DNA of 64,000 bases, from positions 8,539 to 72,538 of the forward strand of contig JAQBGF010000009.1 in NCBI GenBank assembly GCA_032122615.1. Reading direction: 5' to 3'. Position 1 is the first letter of the stretch. Every line of letters begins with the position of its first letter. The position numbers and the translations under genes are program-made. Below the pieces are notes generated by a model. That model was not told the DNA's origin. It was given only the letters and a program-made list of their open reading frames with translations, and did no database searches. Below are positions 1 to 8,206 of the stretch, in pieces. Origin of the DNA: SHZI01 sp032122615 (GTDB lineage Bacteria > Pseudomonadota > Gammaproteobacteria > Steroidobacterales > GCA-2729495).

Positions 1-331
1 ACAGCAGTGCGCCCATGCTGGCGGCCTGCCCGACACAAATCGTACTCACATCCGGCTTGATAAATTGCATCGTGTCGTAAATGGAGAGGCCGGCAGACAC
101 CACGCCACCCGGCGAATTGATGTACAGGTGAATGTCCTTGTCCGGGTTCTCGGATTCCAGAAACAACAATTGGGCAACCACCAGATTAGCCATGTGGTCC
201 TCGACGGGTCCCACGACAAAAATCACCCGCTCCTTCAGCAATCGCGAGTAGATGTCGTAGGCGCGTTCGCCGCGCGCAGTCTGCTCGATGACCATCGGTA
301 CTAGACCGAGCGACTTGGTATCCATAGCCAT
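1..331 (-). CDS. clpP: ATP-dependent Clp protease proteolytic subunit ClpP (C-terminal part beyond window)
   Basis: Serine peptidase that forms the double-heptamer barrel of the ClpXP/ClpAP cytoplasmic protease. The gene reads from 331 towards base 1 and leaves the window after about 110 codons. The visible part begins MAMDTKSLGLVPMVIEQT and contains the ClpP signatures ERIIF-like strand (ERVIFVVGPVED), YINSPGG and the nucleophile segment GQAASMGA. A second in-frame ATG lies at 325. It follows tig by 20 bases on the same strand, the usual tig-clpP order; clpX would be expected just outside the window. The catalytic His and Asp are beyond the edge and cannot be checked. Confidence 0.95.
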   Translation of the reverse strand, partial: MAMDTKSLGLVPMVIEQTARGERAYDIYSRLLKERVIFVVGPVEDHMANLVVAQLLFLESENPDKDIHLYINSPGGVVSAGLSIYDTMQFIKPDVSTICVGQAASMGALL

Positions 332-351
332 GATTACCGTCCCTGTTTCAA

Positions 352-1671
352 CTAGCTGTTGGCACTCAGGAGACCGGCCAGCGACCGAAATGCCATGGGT
401 TGCGACACTGTTGTCGCCCGCGCGGCAAGCCAGTCGATCACCTGCTCCTCGAGTACGGAATTCTCCACCTGCGTCAAAAGCTGAGCTGTCTGATAGTACA
501 GCTTGCGAATATCATCGGGCTTTTCATAGCCGCCGGACAATTGGTCGATCCGTTCGCGAACCTTATCCCGGTCCACCACGAGTTCCTGCTCGCGAATCAC
601 TGCGCCTATCAGCAGCCCGAGCCGAACCCTGCGCTCAGCCGTCTCACGAAAAGACTCAAGTGATGGTGCTGCGCTGACATCGGTGATGCCCAGGTTCCGC
701 ATTGCGTCGGCCTGCAATGTGGTAGCTTCCTGCTCAACGAGCGCGACCGGTATGTCGATCAGGTTCGCCTGCAGCAGCAACTCCAGCAACTGGCGCTTGA
801 TCTCCGCTTTCGCCCTGGCGGCAAACTCGCTGGCCATGTTCTTGCGTATATCCTGGGTGAAATCCTCCCTGGTACCGCTCTCGACACCGAAGCCGCGAAT
901 GAAATCCCCGTCCACCTCAGGCAAATGCTCTTCGGCGACTTCCCCTACCTGGATGCTGAATTCAGCGGGCTGGCCAGCCATCGTTCCGTTCGGATAGTCG
1001 ACGGGGAACTGCACTTTGATTTCACGTCTTTCGCCGGTCTTGACGCCAACCAGTTGCGTCTCGAAATCTGCAATCATCCGGCCCTCGCCCAGCACGATTG
1101 CGACCTTCTCGCCGGTTCCGCCTTCCATCGGCGCGCCGTTCATACGACCTTGAAAATCCACGGTGACACGATCACCCGTTCGCGCACCCCGGTCGGCAGC
1201 ATGCCAATGGGCGCGTTGCCGACGGAGGTTTTCGGTGATGAAGTCGATATCGGCATCGTCAAACGCCGGTTCAGGTCGACTGACACTGAACGAGTCCAGG
1301 CCCTGCACCGTAAATTCGGGAAAGACCTCAAAGCTGGCCGTGTACACGAGATCGCCGCCATCGGTACCGGCATCCGGTGCCGCATTGATCTGCGGATCAC
1401 CGACCGGGCGCAATTTCTGGCGATTAAGGGCCTCGTTATAGGTCGATTGCACGACGTCCTGCAGAACCTCGACGCGAACCTGATTACCGAACCGCCGTCG
1501 AATCACCGTTTCCGGCACCTTGCCGGGCCGGTAGCCCTTGATATTCGCCGTCCGGCTCATTGAACGCAGCCGAACCTGCACCTCTTGCTCTATACGCTGC
1601 GCCGGCACCCGGACCTGTAGCCGCCGCTCCAGCCGCTGGCCCGTCTCCAGAGAAACTTCCAAATCCGCCAT
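352..1671 (-). CDS. tig: Trigger factor, ribosome-associated chaperone and prolyl isomerase
   Basis: Binds the ribosomal exit tunnel and shields nascent chains. The 439 residues match the family (about 430). The N-terminal ribosome-binding domain shows VRSMSRTANIKGYRPGKVP, close to the family GFRxGKxP signature; the FKBP-like domain follows with GDRVTVDFQGRMNG around residues 160-180, then the long helical C-terminal domain. The frame stays open upstream through the neighbouring tRNA-Leu, which is an artefact. The ATG at 1671 is preferred because it gives the expected beginning MADLEVSLETG and has GAGAGG just upstream; ATGs at 1695 and 1701 are alternatives. Probably co-transcribed with clpP downstream. 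Confidence 0.95.
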   Translation of the reverse strand: MADLEVSLETGQRLERRLQVRVPAQRIEQEVQVRLRSMSRTANIKGYRPGKVPETVIRRRFGNQVRVEVLQDVVQSTYNEALNRQKLRPVGDPQINAAPDAGTDGGDLVYTASFEVFPEFTVQGLDSFSVSRPEPAFDDADIDFITENLRRQRAHWHAADRGARTGDRVTVDFQGRMNGAPMEGGTGEKVAIVLGEGRMIADFETQLVGVKTGERREIKVQFPVDYPNGTMAGQPAEFSIQVGEVAEEHLPEVDGDFIRGFGVESGTREDFTQDIRKNMASEFAARAKAEIKRQLLELLLQANLIDIPVALVEQEATTLQADAMRNLGITDVSAAPSLESFRETAERRVRLGLLIGAVIREQELVVDRDKVRERIDQLSGGYEKPDDIRKLYYQTAQLLTQVENSVLEEQVIDWLAARATTVSQPMAFRSLAGLLSANS

Positions 1672-1754
1672 CGCCCTCTCGATTTCCTGAACCATCTGCA
1701 TTCCTAATCTCGCCCTGCCGGATCGCGCCCGCCCCACCCCCTGGCAAAATGGCC

Positions 1755-1839
1755 TGGTGCGAACGGAGAGACTCGAACTCTCACGGGTTACCCCACAGGA
1801 ACCTAAATCCTGCGCGTCTACCAGTTCCGCCACATTCGC
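1755..1839 (-). tRNA. tRNA-Leu(TAG)
   Basis: Cloverleaf read on the minus strand. The seven-base acceptor stem GCGAATG pairs with CGTTCGC (one T-G wobble), followed by A73 and an encoded CCA. The anticodon stem CAGGA/TCCTG encloses the loop TTTAGGT, giving anticodon TAG. A long variable arm is present, as expected for class II tRNA-Leu. It lies 83 bases upstream of the tig start. Confidence 0.95.
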
Positions 1840-1871
1840 GCACGGGACCCTAAAGCGGCTTTGGGCGCGAC

Positions 1872-1877
1872 ATTATA
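1872..1877 (-). promoter_or_regulatory. -10 element of tRNA-Leu promoter
   Basis: A perfect TATAAT on the minus strand ends 32 bases before the tRNA-Leu 5' end and is followed by a GC-rich stretch (GTCGCGCCC), a discriminator typical of stringently controlled stable-RNA promoters. No good -35 hexamer is visible at the expected distance, so this is a partial call. Confidence 0.45.
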
Positions 1878-2090
1878 CCGAACGACCTCAGGCACACCGG
1901 CATACCGGCTTTCTTAACGGTGCTTTCAGGTCCGGAGCGGCGCAGCCGAGATGCACGAAAAAATGACGGCTATAACTTATATATATTACAATGACTTATA
2001 TCTTAACTTGAAACTCGCTTATAGGATACTTCGACCGACATCAGGGCAGCGTGCGAGCTTCGGGGTAAGAAATCCGTGACCGGACGGGAA

Positions 2091-2166
2091 TGGTGGGCCG
2101 TGTAAGACTTGAACTTACAACCAATGGATTAAGAGTCCACTGCTCTACCAGTTGAGCTAACGGCCC
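2091..2166 (-). tRNA. tRNA-Lys(CTT)
   Basis: Minus-strand cloverleaf of 76 bases. The acceptor stem GGGCCGT pairs with the 3' arm and CCA is encoded. The anticodon stem GTGGA/TCCAT holds loop CTCTTAA, giving CTT. Third from last in a Pro-Arg-His-Lys-Leu series and probably processed from a common precursor with tRNA-His, 55 bases away. Confidence 0.95.
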
Positions 2167-2221
2167 GTCTGCCTCGTCGCGGCTGGCCTTGTGCCGGCCA
2201 GCAACGCGCCTTCGCGAAAGT

Positions 2222-2298
2222 TGGGGTGGACGATGGGGCTCGAACCCACGACCACCGGAATCACAATCCGGTGCTCTACCAACTGAGCTACGCCCACC
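2222..2298 (-). tRNA. tRNA-His(GTG)
   Basis: Minus-strand cloverleaf beginning with the extra 5' G (G-1) opposite C73, the hallmark of tRNA-His. Anticodon stem CCGGA/TCCGG with loop TTGTGAT gives GTG. CCA is encoded. Confidence 0.96.
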
Positions 2299-2315
2299 AT
2301 TTAGCGTTCTCGTCA

Positions 2316-2392
2316 TGGCGCGCCTGGCAGGACTCGAACCTGCAGCCCCCGGCTTAGAAGGCCGGTGCTCTGTCCGGTTGAGCTACAGGCGC
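2316..2392 (-). tRNA. tRNA-Arg(TCT)
   Basis: Minus-strand cloverleaf. Acceptor GCGCCTG pairs with CAGGCGC, then G73 and CCA. Anticodon stem CCGGC/GCCGG with loop CTTCTAA gives TCT, which reads AGA/AGG. Confidence 0.95.
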
Positions 2393-2412
2393 TCCGCTGC
2401 CGAGAGACCAGG

Positions 2413-2489
2413 TGGTCGGGGCAGACGGATTCGAACCGCCGACCCTCTGCTCCCAAAGCAGATGCGCTACCAGACTGCGCCATGCCCCG
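2413..2489 (-). tRNA. tRNA-Pro(TGG)
   Basis: Minus-strand cloverleaf of 77 bases. Acceptor CGGGGCA pairs with TGCCCCG, then A73 and CCA. Anticodon stem TCTGC/GCAGA with loop TTTGGGA gives TGG. First gene of the tRNA cluster, next to a TATAAT box. Confidence 0.95.
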
Positions 2490-2507
2490 ACTGGTCCCGG
2501 CGCCGGC

Positions 2508-2513
2508 ATTATA
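2508..2513 (-). promoter_or_regulatory. -10 element of the tRNA cluster promoter
   Basis: Perfect TATAAT on the minus strand, 18 bases ahead of the tRNA-Pro 5' end, followed by a GC-rich discriminator (GCCGGCGCC). The position fits a start of transcription about a dozen bases before the tRNA. The -35 region is not convincing. Confidence 0.55.
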
Positions 2514-2614
2514 GCGATCTGCCGGGCAAGACGGGTGATTCATCGGGGGCGGCGATGATAAGGACGACAGAGGACAGCGTCAATTTACCCCTCCGTGCTA
2601 AGGTGTCGGCCGCC

Positions 2615-3502
2615 ATGACCGCCCGCCTGATTGACGGCAAAGCCATTGCTACCGAAATGCAGAATGCTCTGCGCCAGCGGATTGCCGACCGCCGCCAGAA
2701 GGGGCACCGTCCGCCCGGCCTGGCCGTAGTCCTCGTCGGGGATGATCCGGCCTCAAGAATCTATGTGCGGAACAAGCGCAAGGCCTGCAATGACGTCGGC
2801 ATCATGTCTCGCGACTACGATCTGCCAATGGCCACCGACGAGAACCACATCCTGGCCCTTATCGATCAACTGAATGCCGACCCCGAAATCGACGGCGTTC
2901 TGGTACAGCTGCCCCTCCCCGCCCACATCAATGAAATAGCCGTAATCGAGCGCATCGACCCGGTCAAGGACGTCGACGGGTTCCACCCCTACACGGTGGG
3001 ACGCCTGTGCCAGCGTATTCCCGTCCTGCGTCCCGCAACACCCTACGGCGTGATGACATTGCTCCGCCATATCGGCATCCCCGTGCAAGGCCAGCACGCC
3101 GTGGTCGTGGGCGCATCAAATCACGTGGGTCGACCACTGGCTCTGGAACTGCTACTCGCGGGAGCCACGATCACCGTCTGCCACCGGTTTACGCGGGATC
3201 TGGCTCACCATGTAGCGGAAGCCGATATTCTGGCGGTGGCCGTCGGCAAGGCGGGACTGATACCGGGCGCCTGGATAAAACCGGGCGCCGTCGTCCTCGA
3301 CATCGGCATAAGCAGACTGGCCAACGGCAAACTGACGGGAGATGTCGTCTTTGACGATGCGCAAAAGAGGGCTGGCTGGATCACACCGGTGCCCGGCGGA
3401 GTAGGCCCGATGACCATCGCCATGCTGCTGGAGAATACGCTAACAGCCGCCATTTCCGGGACGGCCCTGCTTCAGGCGCGGGAACTGACGCCGACCGGCT
3501 AG
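2615..3502 (+). CDS. folD: Bifunctional methylenetetrahydrofolate dehydrogenase/methenyltetrahydrofolate cyclohydrolase
   Basis: Cytoplasmic enzyme interconverting 5,10-methylene-, 5,10-methenyl- and 10-formyl-tetrahydrofolate with NADP. It has 295 residues, as usual for FolD. It shows the family segments YVRNKRKAC with the catalytic Lys, the substrate loop VQLPLPAH, the nucleotide-binding region VVGASNHVGRP and the C-terminal PGGVGPMT. The frame is open far upstream through the tRNA genes; the ATG at 2615 (MTARLIDGKAIA) matches the family start and has AAGGTG nine bases ahead. It points away from the tRNA cluster and leads a plus-strand group with the cyclophilin and lpxH. Confidence 0.95.
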   Translation: MTARLIDGKAIATEMQNALRQRIADRRQKGHRPPGLAVVLVGDDPASRIYVRNKRKACNDVGIMSRDYDLPMATDENHILALIDQLNADPEIDGVLVQLPLPAHINEIAVIERIDPVKDVDGFHPYTVGRLCQRIPVLRPATPYGVMTLLRHIGIPVQGQHAVVVGASNHVGRPLALELLLAGATITVCHRFTRDLAHHVAEADILAVAVGKAGLIPGAWIKPGAVVLDIGISRLANGKLTGDVVFDDAQKRAGWITPVPGGVGPMTIAMLLENTLTAAISGTALLQARELTPTG

Positions 3503-3535
3503 TTGTACTGAACCTCTGAGGAGTCGAATCGAGCC

Positions 3536-4120
3536 ATGTTTTGCTCAAAAAATCTGTTGTCGTTACTTACCCTCGTGGCCCTGACCGTGATAACCGCAGC
3601 CCACGGCGGAGAACTCACGCAAGTCAAGGTGGAAACCTCAGCCGGCGACTTCGTCCTGCAAATGGATGCCGACCGTGCCCCACTCTCCGTGGCAAATTTT
3701 CTCCAGTATGTCCGCGACGGCTTCTACGACGGAACGATCTTTCACCGGGTTGTGAACGGGTTCGTCATCCAGGGAGGGGGCTATGCGGCAAACATGGAGC
3801 CGAAACCCCCTCGCCCGGCTATCCCCAACGAAGCGGGCAATGGCCTGACCAACCGGCGCGGCTCTGTCGCCATGGCCCGCACCGGCGATCCGCACTCGGC
3901 CGACGCCCAGTTTTACGTCAACCTGGCGGACAATCTGGCGCTCGACCCAAAACCGACGCGCTGGGGTTATGCCGTGTTCGGTGAGGTGATCCAGGGCCTC
4001 GAAATTGTCGACAAGATCGGGCACCAGGTGACCAGCATCAAGGACGGGATGCAGGATGTGCCGATCGAAAACGTGGTAATCCGCAAGGTCACCGTGCTGA
4101 AAACCCCAATTGCCCGATGA
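3536..4120 (+). CDS. ppiA: Exported cyclophilin-type peptidyl-prolyl cis-trans isomerase
   Basis: Catalyses proline isomerisation in periplasmic protein folding. Residues 1-25 form a signal peptide (short basic start, hydrophobic LLSLLTLVALTVITAA, cleavage near AHG). The remaining 170 residues are a cyclophilin domain: VETSAGDFVLQMDADRAP, the active-site FHRVVNGFVIQGG with its Arg, and the DAQFYVNLADN segment. It starts 33 bases after folD with GAGGAG upstream at a rather long distance. Its last four bases overlap lpxH (ATGA), so the two are probably translationally coupled. PpiA versus another exported cyclophilin is by inference. Confidence 0.88.
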   Translation: MFCSKNLLSLLTLVALTVITAAHGGELTQVKVETSAGDFVLQMDADRAPLSVANFLQYVRDGFYDGTIFHRVVNGFVIQGGGYAANMEPKPPRPAIPNEAGNGLTNRRGSVAMARTGDPHSADAQFYVNLADNLALDPKPTRWGYAVFGEVIQGLEIVDKIGHQVTSIKDGMQDVPIENVVIRKVTVLKTPIAR

Positions 4121-4842
4121 CGGCCCTTTTTGTCTCGGATCTGCACCTCGACGCTTCAAGGCCCGCTGCGACTGACTGCTTCCTGCGCTTCCTGGCGGGC
4201 CCGGCCCGCGATGCCGGCACCCTGTATATTCTCGGCGATCTCTTCGAGGCCTGGTCCGGGGACGACGCCGCCGACGTCCACGAGCAGGAAATCCTTCACG
4301 CGCTGCGGCGCTACACGACGGCCGGCTGCCGGCACTATTTCCTCAGGGGGAACCGTGATTTTCTTGTCGGCTCGCGCTTTGCAAAGGAAACAGGAGCGGC
4401 ACTGCTCGACGACGAGACACTGATCGAGATCGACAAACATCGGATCCTGCTGATGCACGGAGACACGCTCTGCACGGATGACCATGCCTATCAGCGGTAC
4501 CGTCGTCTCGTGCGCAGCCCGACGGCTCAGTCGCTTTACCTCGCCATGCCGATCCCGCTTCGATCCGGTATCGCAGCGTATGCCCGCCGCCGAAGCATGC
4601 GAGCCAACGCGGGAAAACCCGCTTCCATCATGGACGTGAACCCAACGGCGGTGGCCGACGCCCTCCGCCGGCACGCTGTGCAGCTGATGATTCACGGCCA
4701 CACCCATCGCCCGGGAATCCATACTCTTGATCTCGATGGGCAGCCGGCGCGCCGCATCGTGCTCGGCGCCTGGTACGAACAGGGCAGCGTGCTCCACTGG
4801 AACAATACCGGCCCGCAATTGCGCGCACTCACTTTCTCCTGA
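4117..4842 (+). CDS. lpxH: UDP-2,3-diacylglucosamine diphosphatase LpxH
   Basis: Calcineurin-like metallophosphoesterase of lipid A synthesis: hydrolyses UDP-2,3-diacylglucosamine to lipid X and UMP at the inner face of the cytoplasmic membrane. 241 residues, as in E. coli. Metal ligands are visible in FVSDLHLD, LGDLFEAW, RGNRDF, LMHGDTLCTDD and HGHTHRPG. The start overlaps the preceding cyclophilin by four bases. The following gene runs towards it with 34 bases between the two stop codons. Confidence 0.94.
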   Translation: MTALFVSDLHLDASRPAATDCFLRFLAGPARDAGTLYILGDLFEAWSGDDAADVHEQEILHALRRYTTAGCRHYFLRGNRDFLVGSRFAKETGAALLDDETLIEIDKHRILLMHGDTLCTDDHAYQRYRRLVRSPTAQSLYLAMPIPLRSGIAAYARRRSMRANAGKPASIMDVNPTAVADALRRHAVQLMIHGHTHRPGIHTLDLDGQPARRIVLGAWYEQGSVLHWNNTGPQLRALTFS

Positions 4843-4876
4843 CGCCCGCAAGCGCAGTACGGAGCCAGGATCCAGG

Positions 4877-6097
4877 TCAGGGCGCGGGGGGCTGCCAGGC
4901 CAGCAATTCCTCCACGGACTGGAAGCGCTGTGACGGCTGCTTGGCGAGCATCCGCTGAATCAGTGGCTGAAACTCCCGGAGTGCGGTCGGCAGCCGGGGC
5001 AATAACGCCTGCCGGTGTTTGATGATTACGGCCATAGCGGTATCGCCGTCATAGAGTTTTTCACCGGTCAGCATTTCGAAAAAAATCACGCCCAGGCTGT
5101 AGATATCGCCACGCAGGTCAACCGGTTTGCCATGCCCCTGTTCCGGACTCATGTAATACGGCGTACCAAAGATGGCCCCGGCACCCGTAACTTCGGCCTC
5201 CAGGGCCACCTGCTTTGCCAAACCAAAATCAATCAGGGCCAGGGAGCCATCATCGCGAAACAACACATTGGTCGGTTTGAGATCACGGTGCAGGATTTCG
5301 GCGGCGTGGAGCACGCCCAGCGCGCCAGCGACTTCTCTCATCAGGCGAAAGGCCTCATAGGGATTCATCCCGGTGGCGATACGCCTTTTCAGGCTGCCCC
5401 CACCGCAATACTCCATTGCAATGTAAGCGTGATCGTCCGCCACTCCAAAGTCGTAGATCCGCACTACATTCGGGTGATTGATACGTGCAATCAGCTCGTA
5501 TTCGCGCAGGAAACGATCGAGAATCTTGCCGCTGGCGGAGTCGGCAACCTGGTGCAAAACTTTCAGCACCAGCTGGCGCTCTGCATTGCGCTGGTGCGCC
5601 AGATACACCGTGGCTATTTCCCCACGCGCCAGTTGGCGAATAATCGTGTAGTTGCGGGGTATCGGCTCACCGCCGCCCGCCGTTAGGAGGTCAGCCATTC
5701 CGCCGCCGTTCAGTGCGCCGCTTGACGGCACCTTCATCGCTTCCTCGATGGCCTCGGCCAACCGTGCGTGACTAAGGCCGGGTTTGCCCACGTACTCATT
5801 TGCTCCCGCCTTCAAAGCGGCCACTATCTGGCGTTCGTCGCCATTGCCGATGACGACGATCGGCGGAAAGCGCGGCAATGCGCGGAACTGCCGGACCCAG
5901 TCGACGACATCACCCCTGCCACAAGGATGGCCCAGCAGGACGACATCGTTTCCCGCGCCGGAAAATGCCTCGGGCAGGCGCCCCGACAATTGGGGGTCGT
6001 ACTCCCGGATTACCGCCTCGGGCCAGCGGACGGCAATGTGATGCGAAAGCAGCCGACGGTAGTCGGCGTGGTCATCGATGATGAGAATCTTGAGCAG
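4877..6097 (-). CDS. Pseudo-receiver/serine-threonine protein kinase fusion, apparent CTG start
   Basis: Hanks-type kinase of 406 residues behind a receiver-like domain. Reading from CTG at 6097 gives MLKILIIDDHADYRRLL, a normal receiver first strand with the acidic pair D8-D9; the receiver ends with AGANEYVGKPG, keeping the Lys. The phosphoacceptor position is Gly (VVLLGHP, about residue 56), so it should not accept phosphate in the usual way. The kinase domain (from about residue 135) has the Gly-loop ARGEIATVYLA, Lys in LVLKVL, HRDLKPTNVLF, DFGLA and GTPYYMSPEQ, and appears active. No transmembrane segment is seen. The next ordinary start is TTG at 5989, which would delete a third of the receiver. 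It lies five bases after the purF stop, at the end of the purF operon. Substrates unknown. Confidence 0.85.
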   Translation of the reverse strand: MLKILIIDDHADYRRLLSHHIAVRWPEAVIREYDPQLSGRLPEAFSGAGNDVVLLGHPCGRGDVVDWVRQFRALPRFPPIVVIGNGDERQIVAALKAGANEYVGKPGLSHARLAEAIEEAMKVPSSGALNGGGMADLLTAGGGEPIPRNYTIIRQLARGEIATVYLAHQRNAERQLVLKVLHQVADSASGKILDRFLREYELIARINHPNVVRIYDFGVADDHAYIAMEYCGGGSLKRRIATGMNPYEAFRLMREVAGALGVLHAAEILHRDLKPTNVLFRDDGSLALIDFGLAKQVALEAEVTGAGAIFGTPYYMSPEQGHGKPVDLRGDIYSLGVIFFEMLTGEKLYDGDTAMAVIIKHRQALLPRLPTALREFQPLIQRMLAKQPSQRFQSVEELLAWQPPAP

Positions 6098-6102
6098 CGG
6101 CG

Positions 6103-7668
6103 CTAACCCGCGCGCAGACGGGGGCCCGGGGTCAATGGCGTGATGTCGTCACCGTCCGGGTCGCGAAGCTCAACGGGACCACGTCCGCGCTTCGCTTTGC
6201 CGACCCGATTCTTGGCCCGGTCCGAACGCTGCTCCTCAAGCCGGGCGAGGTACTCTGGACTGATGTCACCCGTCACGTATTCACCCGAGAAGCACGAGGT
6301 GTCGAAGTTTGTGATGTCCCCGTTGTCGTAGCGCACCGCGCGGATCAGATCATCAAGATCCTGGTAGATCAGCCAGTCGGCTCCAATCAACTCCTGAACT
6401 GCAAGCTCTGTACGAGCATGGGCAACGAGTTCGCTCGCAGCCGGCATGTCGATGCCGTAGACGTTCGGGTATCGAACTGGCGGGGAAGCCGAGGCAAAGT
6501 ACACGCGACGTGCACCCGCCTCGCGCGCCATCTCGATGATCTGCTTCGACGTCGTCCCGCGAACTATTGAGTCATCCACGAGCAGCACGTTTTTGTCGCG
6601 AAACTCGAGCTCAATGGCATTGAGCTTGCGTCGCACGGACTGTCGGCGCTGATCCTGCCCTGGCATGATGAACGTACGGCCGATATAGCGGTTCTTGATA
6701 AACCCCTCCCGGTACTTTACGCCGAGCCGATGGGCAACCTCGAGGGCGCTCGGGCGACTGGAATCCGGAATCGGGATAATCACATCGATATCGTGATCAG
6801 GACGCTCGCGATGAATCTTGTCGGCGAGTCGCTCGCCCATGCGCAAACGCGACTTGTACACGGAAATTCGGTCAATGATGGAATCAGGTCGGGCAAAGTA
6901 GACGTACTCGAAAATACACGGGGTGTAGCCACGCCGCGCTTCGCATTGCTGACTGTGCAGCGTTCCGTCGGTTTCGAAGATCACGGCCTCGCCGGGCAGG
7001 ATGTCGCGCACCACCTCGAAATCCAGGACATCCATGGCCACGCTTTCGGACGCCACCATGTGCTCGACCCCTCCGGCTGTCTCCCGCCTGCCCATGCACA
7101 GGGGTCGAATACCGTGTGGATCCCGGAACGCGACAATACCGTAGCCGATAACCAGCGCGACCACGGCGTAACCGCCACTGCACCGGCGGTGCACCGCGGC
7201 TACAGCAGCAAAGATGGCCTCAGGCGTCAGTCGTTCGTTGTCCTGCCGCTGAAGTTCGTGGGCAAATACATTCAGCAGCGCCTCGGTATCCGACCCGGTA
7301 TTCAGGTGCCGTCGATCCTGCTGAACCAGCAAGGCCTTCAGTTCGTTCGAATTGGTGAGGTTGCCGTTATGGGCCAGGCCAATGCCATACGGTGAATTGA
7401 CGTAGAAGGGCTGTGCCTCGGAGGAATTGAGCGTGCCTGCCGTTGGATAACGACAATGGCCGATACCAACATTACCCCGCAGTTCGTCCATGTGACGCTG
7501 CTGGAAGACGTCGCTGACCAGACCGTTCTTTTTCCGGGTGCACAACGTGCCATTCCAGTCGGTCATGATCCCGGCGGCGTCTTGCCCACGATGCTGCAGG
7601 ACTGACAACGCGTCATAGATCGCTTGCTTGACGGGCCGATGGCCGACGATACCGACGATGCCACACAC
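6103..7668 (-). CDS. purF: Amidophosphoribosyltransferase PurF
   Basis: First committed step of purine synthesis: PRPP plus glutamine to 5-phosphoribosylamine. The N-terminal Ntn glutaminase domain begins CGIVGIVG with HRGQDAAG; the phosphoribosyltransferase domain carries the PRPP loop VLLVDDSIVRGTTS. The GTG at 7668 is chosen because it puts the catalytic Cys directly after the initiator Met (521 residues); an ATG at 7686 would add six residues and overlap cvpA. It begins two bases after the cvpA stop, and the kinase gene follows at once, so one transcript is likely. Confidence 0.96.
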   Translation of the reverse strand: MCGIVGIVGHRPVKQAIYDALSVLQHRGQDAAGIMTDWNGTLCTRKKNGLVSDVFQQRHMDELRGNVGIGHCRYPTAGTLNSSEAQPFYVNSPYGIGLAHNGNLTNSNELKALLVQQDRRHLNTGSDTEALLNVFAHELQRQDNERLTPEAIFAAVAAVHRRCSGGYAVVALVIGYGIVAFRDPHGIRPLCMGRRETAGGVEHMVASESVAMDVLDFEVVRDILPGEAVIFETDGTLHSQQCEARRGYTPCIFEYVYFARPDSIIDRISVYKSRLRMGERLADKIHRERPDHDIDVIIPIPDSSRPSALEVAHRLGVKYREGFIKNRYIGRTFIMPGQDQRRQSVRRKLNAIELEFRDKNVLLVDDSIVRGTTSKQIIEMAREAGARRVYFASASPPVRYPNVYGIDMPAASELVAHARTELAVQELIGADWLIYQDLDDLIRAVRYDNGDITNFDTSCFSGEYVTGDISPEYLARLEEQRSDRAKNRVGKAKRGRGPVELRDPDGDDITPLTPGPRLRAG

Positions 7669-7669
7669 G

Positions 7670-8164
7670 TTAGAGGCGGGCTCCATTTTGCTCAGCCAAC
7701 TGCAATTGCGCCATGTCGCGCAGCTCAGCTGCCACTGCGGCCGCATACGGTATCAGCTTGGACTCCCGCCACCAAGGCTCTGCGGCGAACCCGCCGAGCT
7801 CCAGCGCAAGGACCAGAATGCCCGCCAGCACGACCCCCCGCGCCAGACCGAACAACATGCCGAGCGTCCGGTCCGTGCCGGTAATAACGCTGCGCCGCAC
7901 GAAATAGCTCACGATCCAGGCCAGCACGCTTCCCGCGAACAGCACGCCGACAAACAGGGCAAGGCGTGCGGCCCAAAGCCGCCAGAGCGGGTCACGGAGC
8001 GTGTTGCTGAAAAGATCGGCCACCTGGGCGTCGAAGCGGGCGGCACACCACAGTGCCATCACCCAGATCGCGAGTGACATCGCTTCACGGATCAGCCCAC
8101 GCAGAATTCCGACCAGCGCGGATGCAAGCAGCATGGCCAACAAGAGGTAGTCGAAAGTACTCAC
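7670..8164 (-). CDS. cvpA: CvpA family membrane protein
   Basis: 164-residue inner-membrane protein of the colicin V production family, which is commonly found upstream of purF and has been linked to envelope homeostasis. Hydrophobic spans are seen at about residues 4-24, 28-45, 65-88 and 100-122 (for example LLLAMLLASALVGILRG and ALFVGVLFAGSVLAWIVSYFV). The gene lies between a SPOR-domain protein and purF, the standard arrangement. Its precise role in this organism cannot be deduced. Confidence 0.9.
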   Translation of the reverse strand: MSTFDYLLLAMLLASALVGILRGLIREAMSLAIWVMALWCAARFDAQVADLFSNTLRDPLWRLWAARLALFVGVLFAGSVLAWIVSYFVRRSVITGTDRTLGMLFGLARGVVLAGILVLALELGGFAAEPWWRESKLIPYAAAVAAELRDMAQLQLAEQNGARL

Positions 8165-8206
8165 AGCAAAGCAGCAACCGCGAATTTCACGCTGATACCC
8201 TAACGC

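Noticed and set aside
1672..1833. N-terminal extension of trigger factor through tRNA-Leu
   Set aside because: The first part is the translated tRNA; the family start fits ATG 1671.
2041..2543. Short open frames across the tRNA cluster (peptides resembling commonly mis-annotated tRNA translations)
   Set aside because: They coincide with four tRNA genes and are artefacts.
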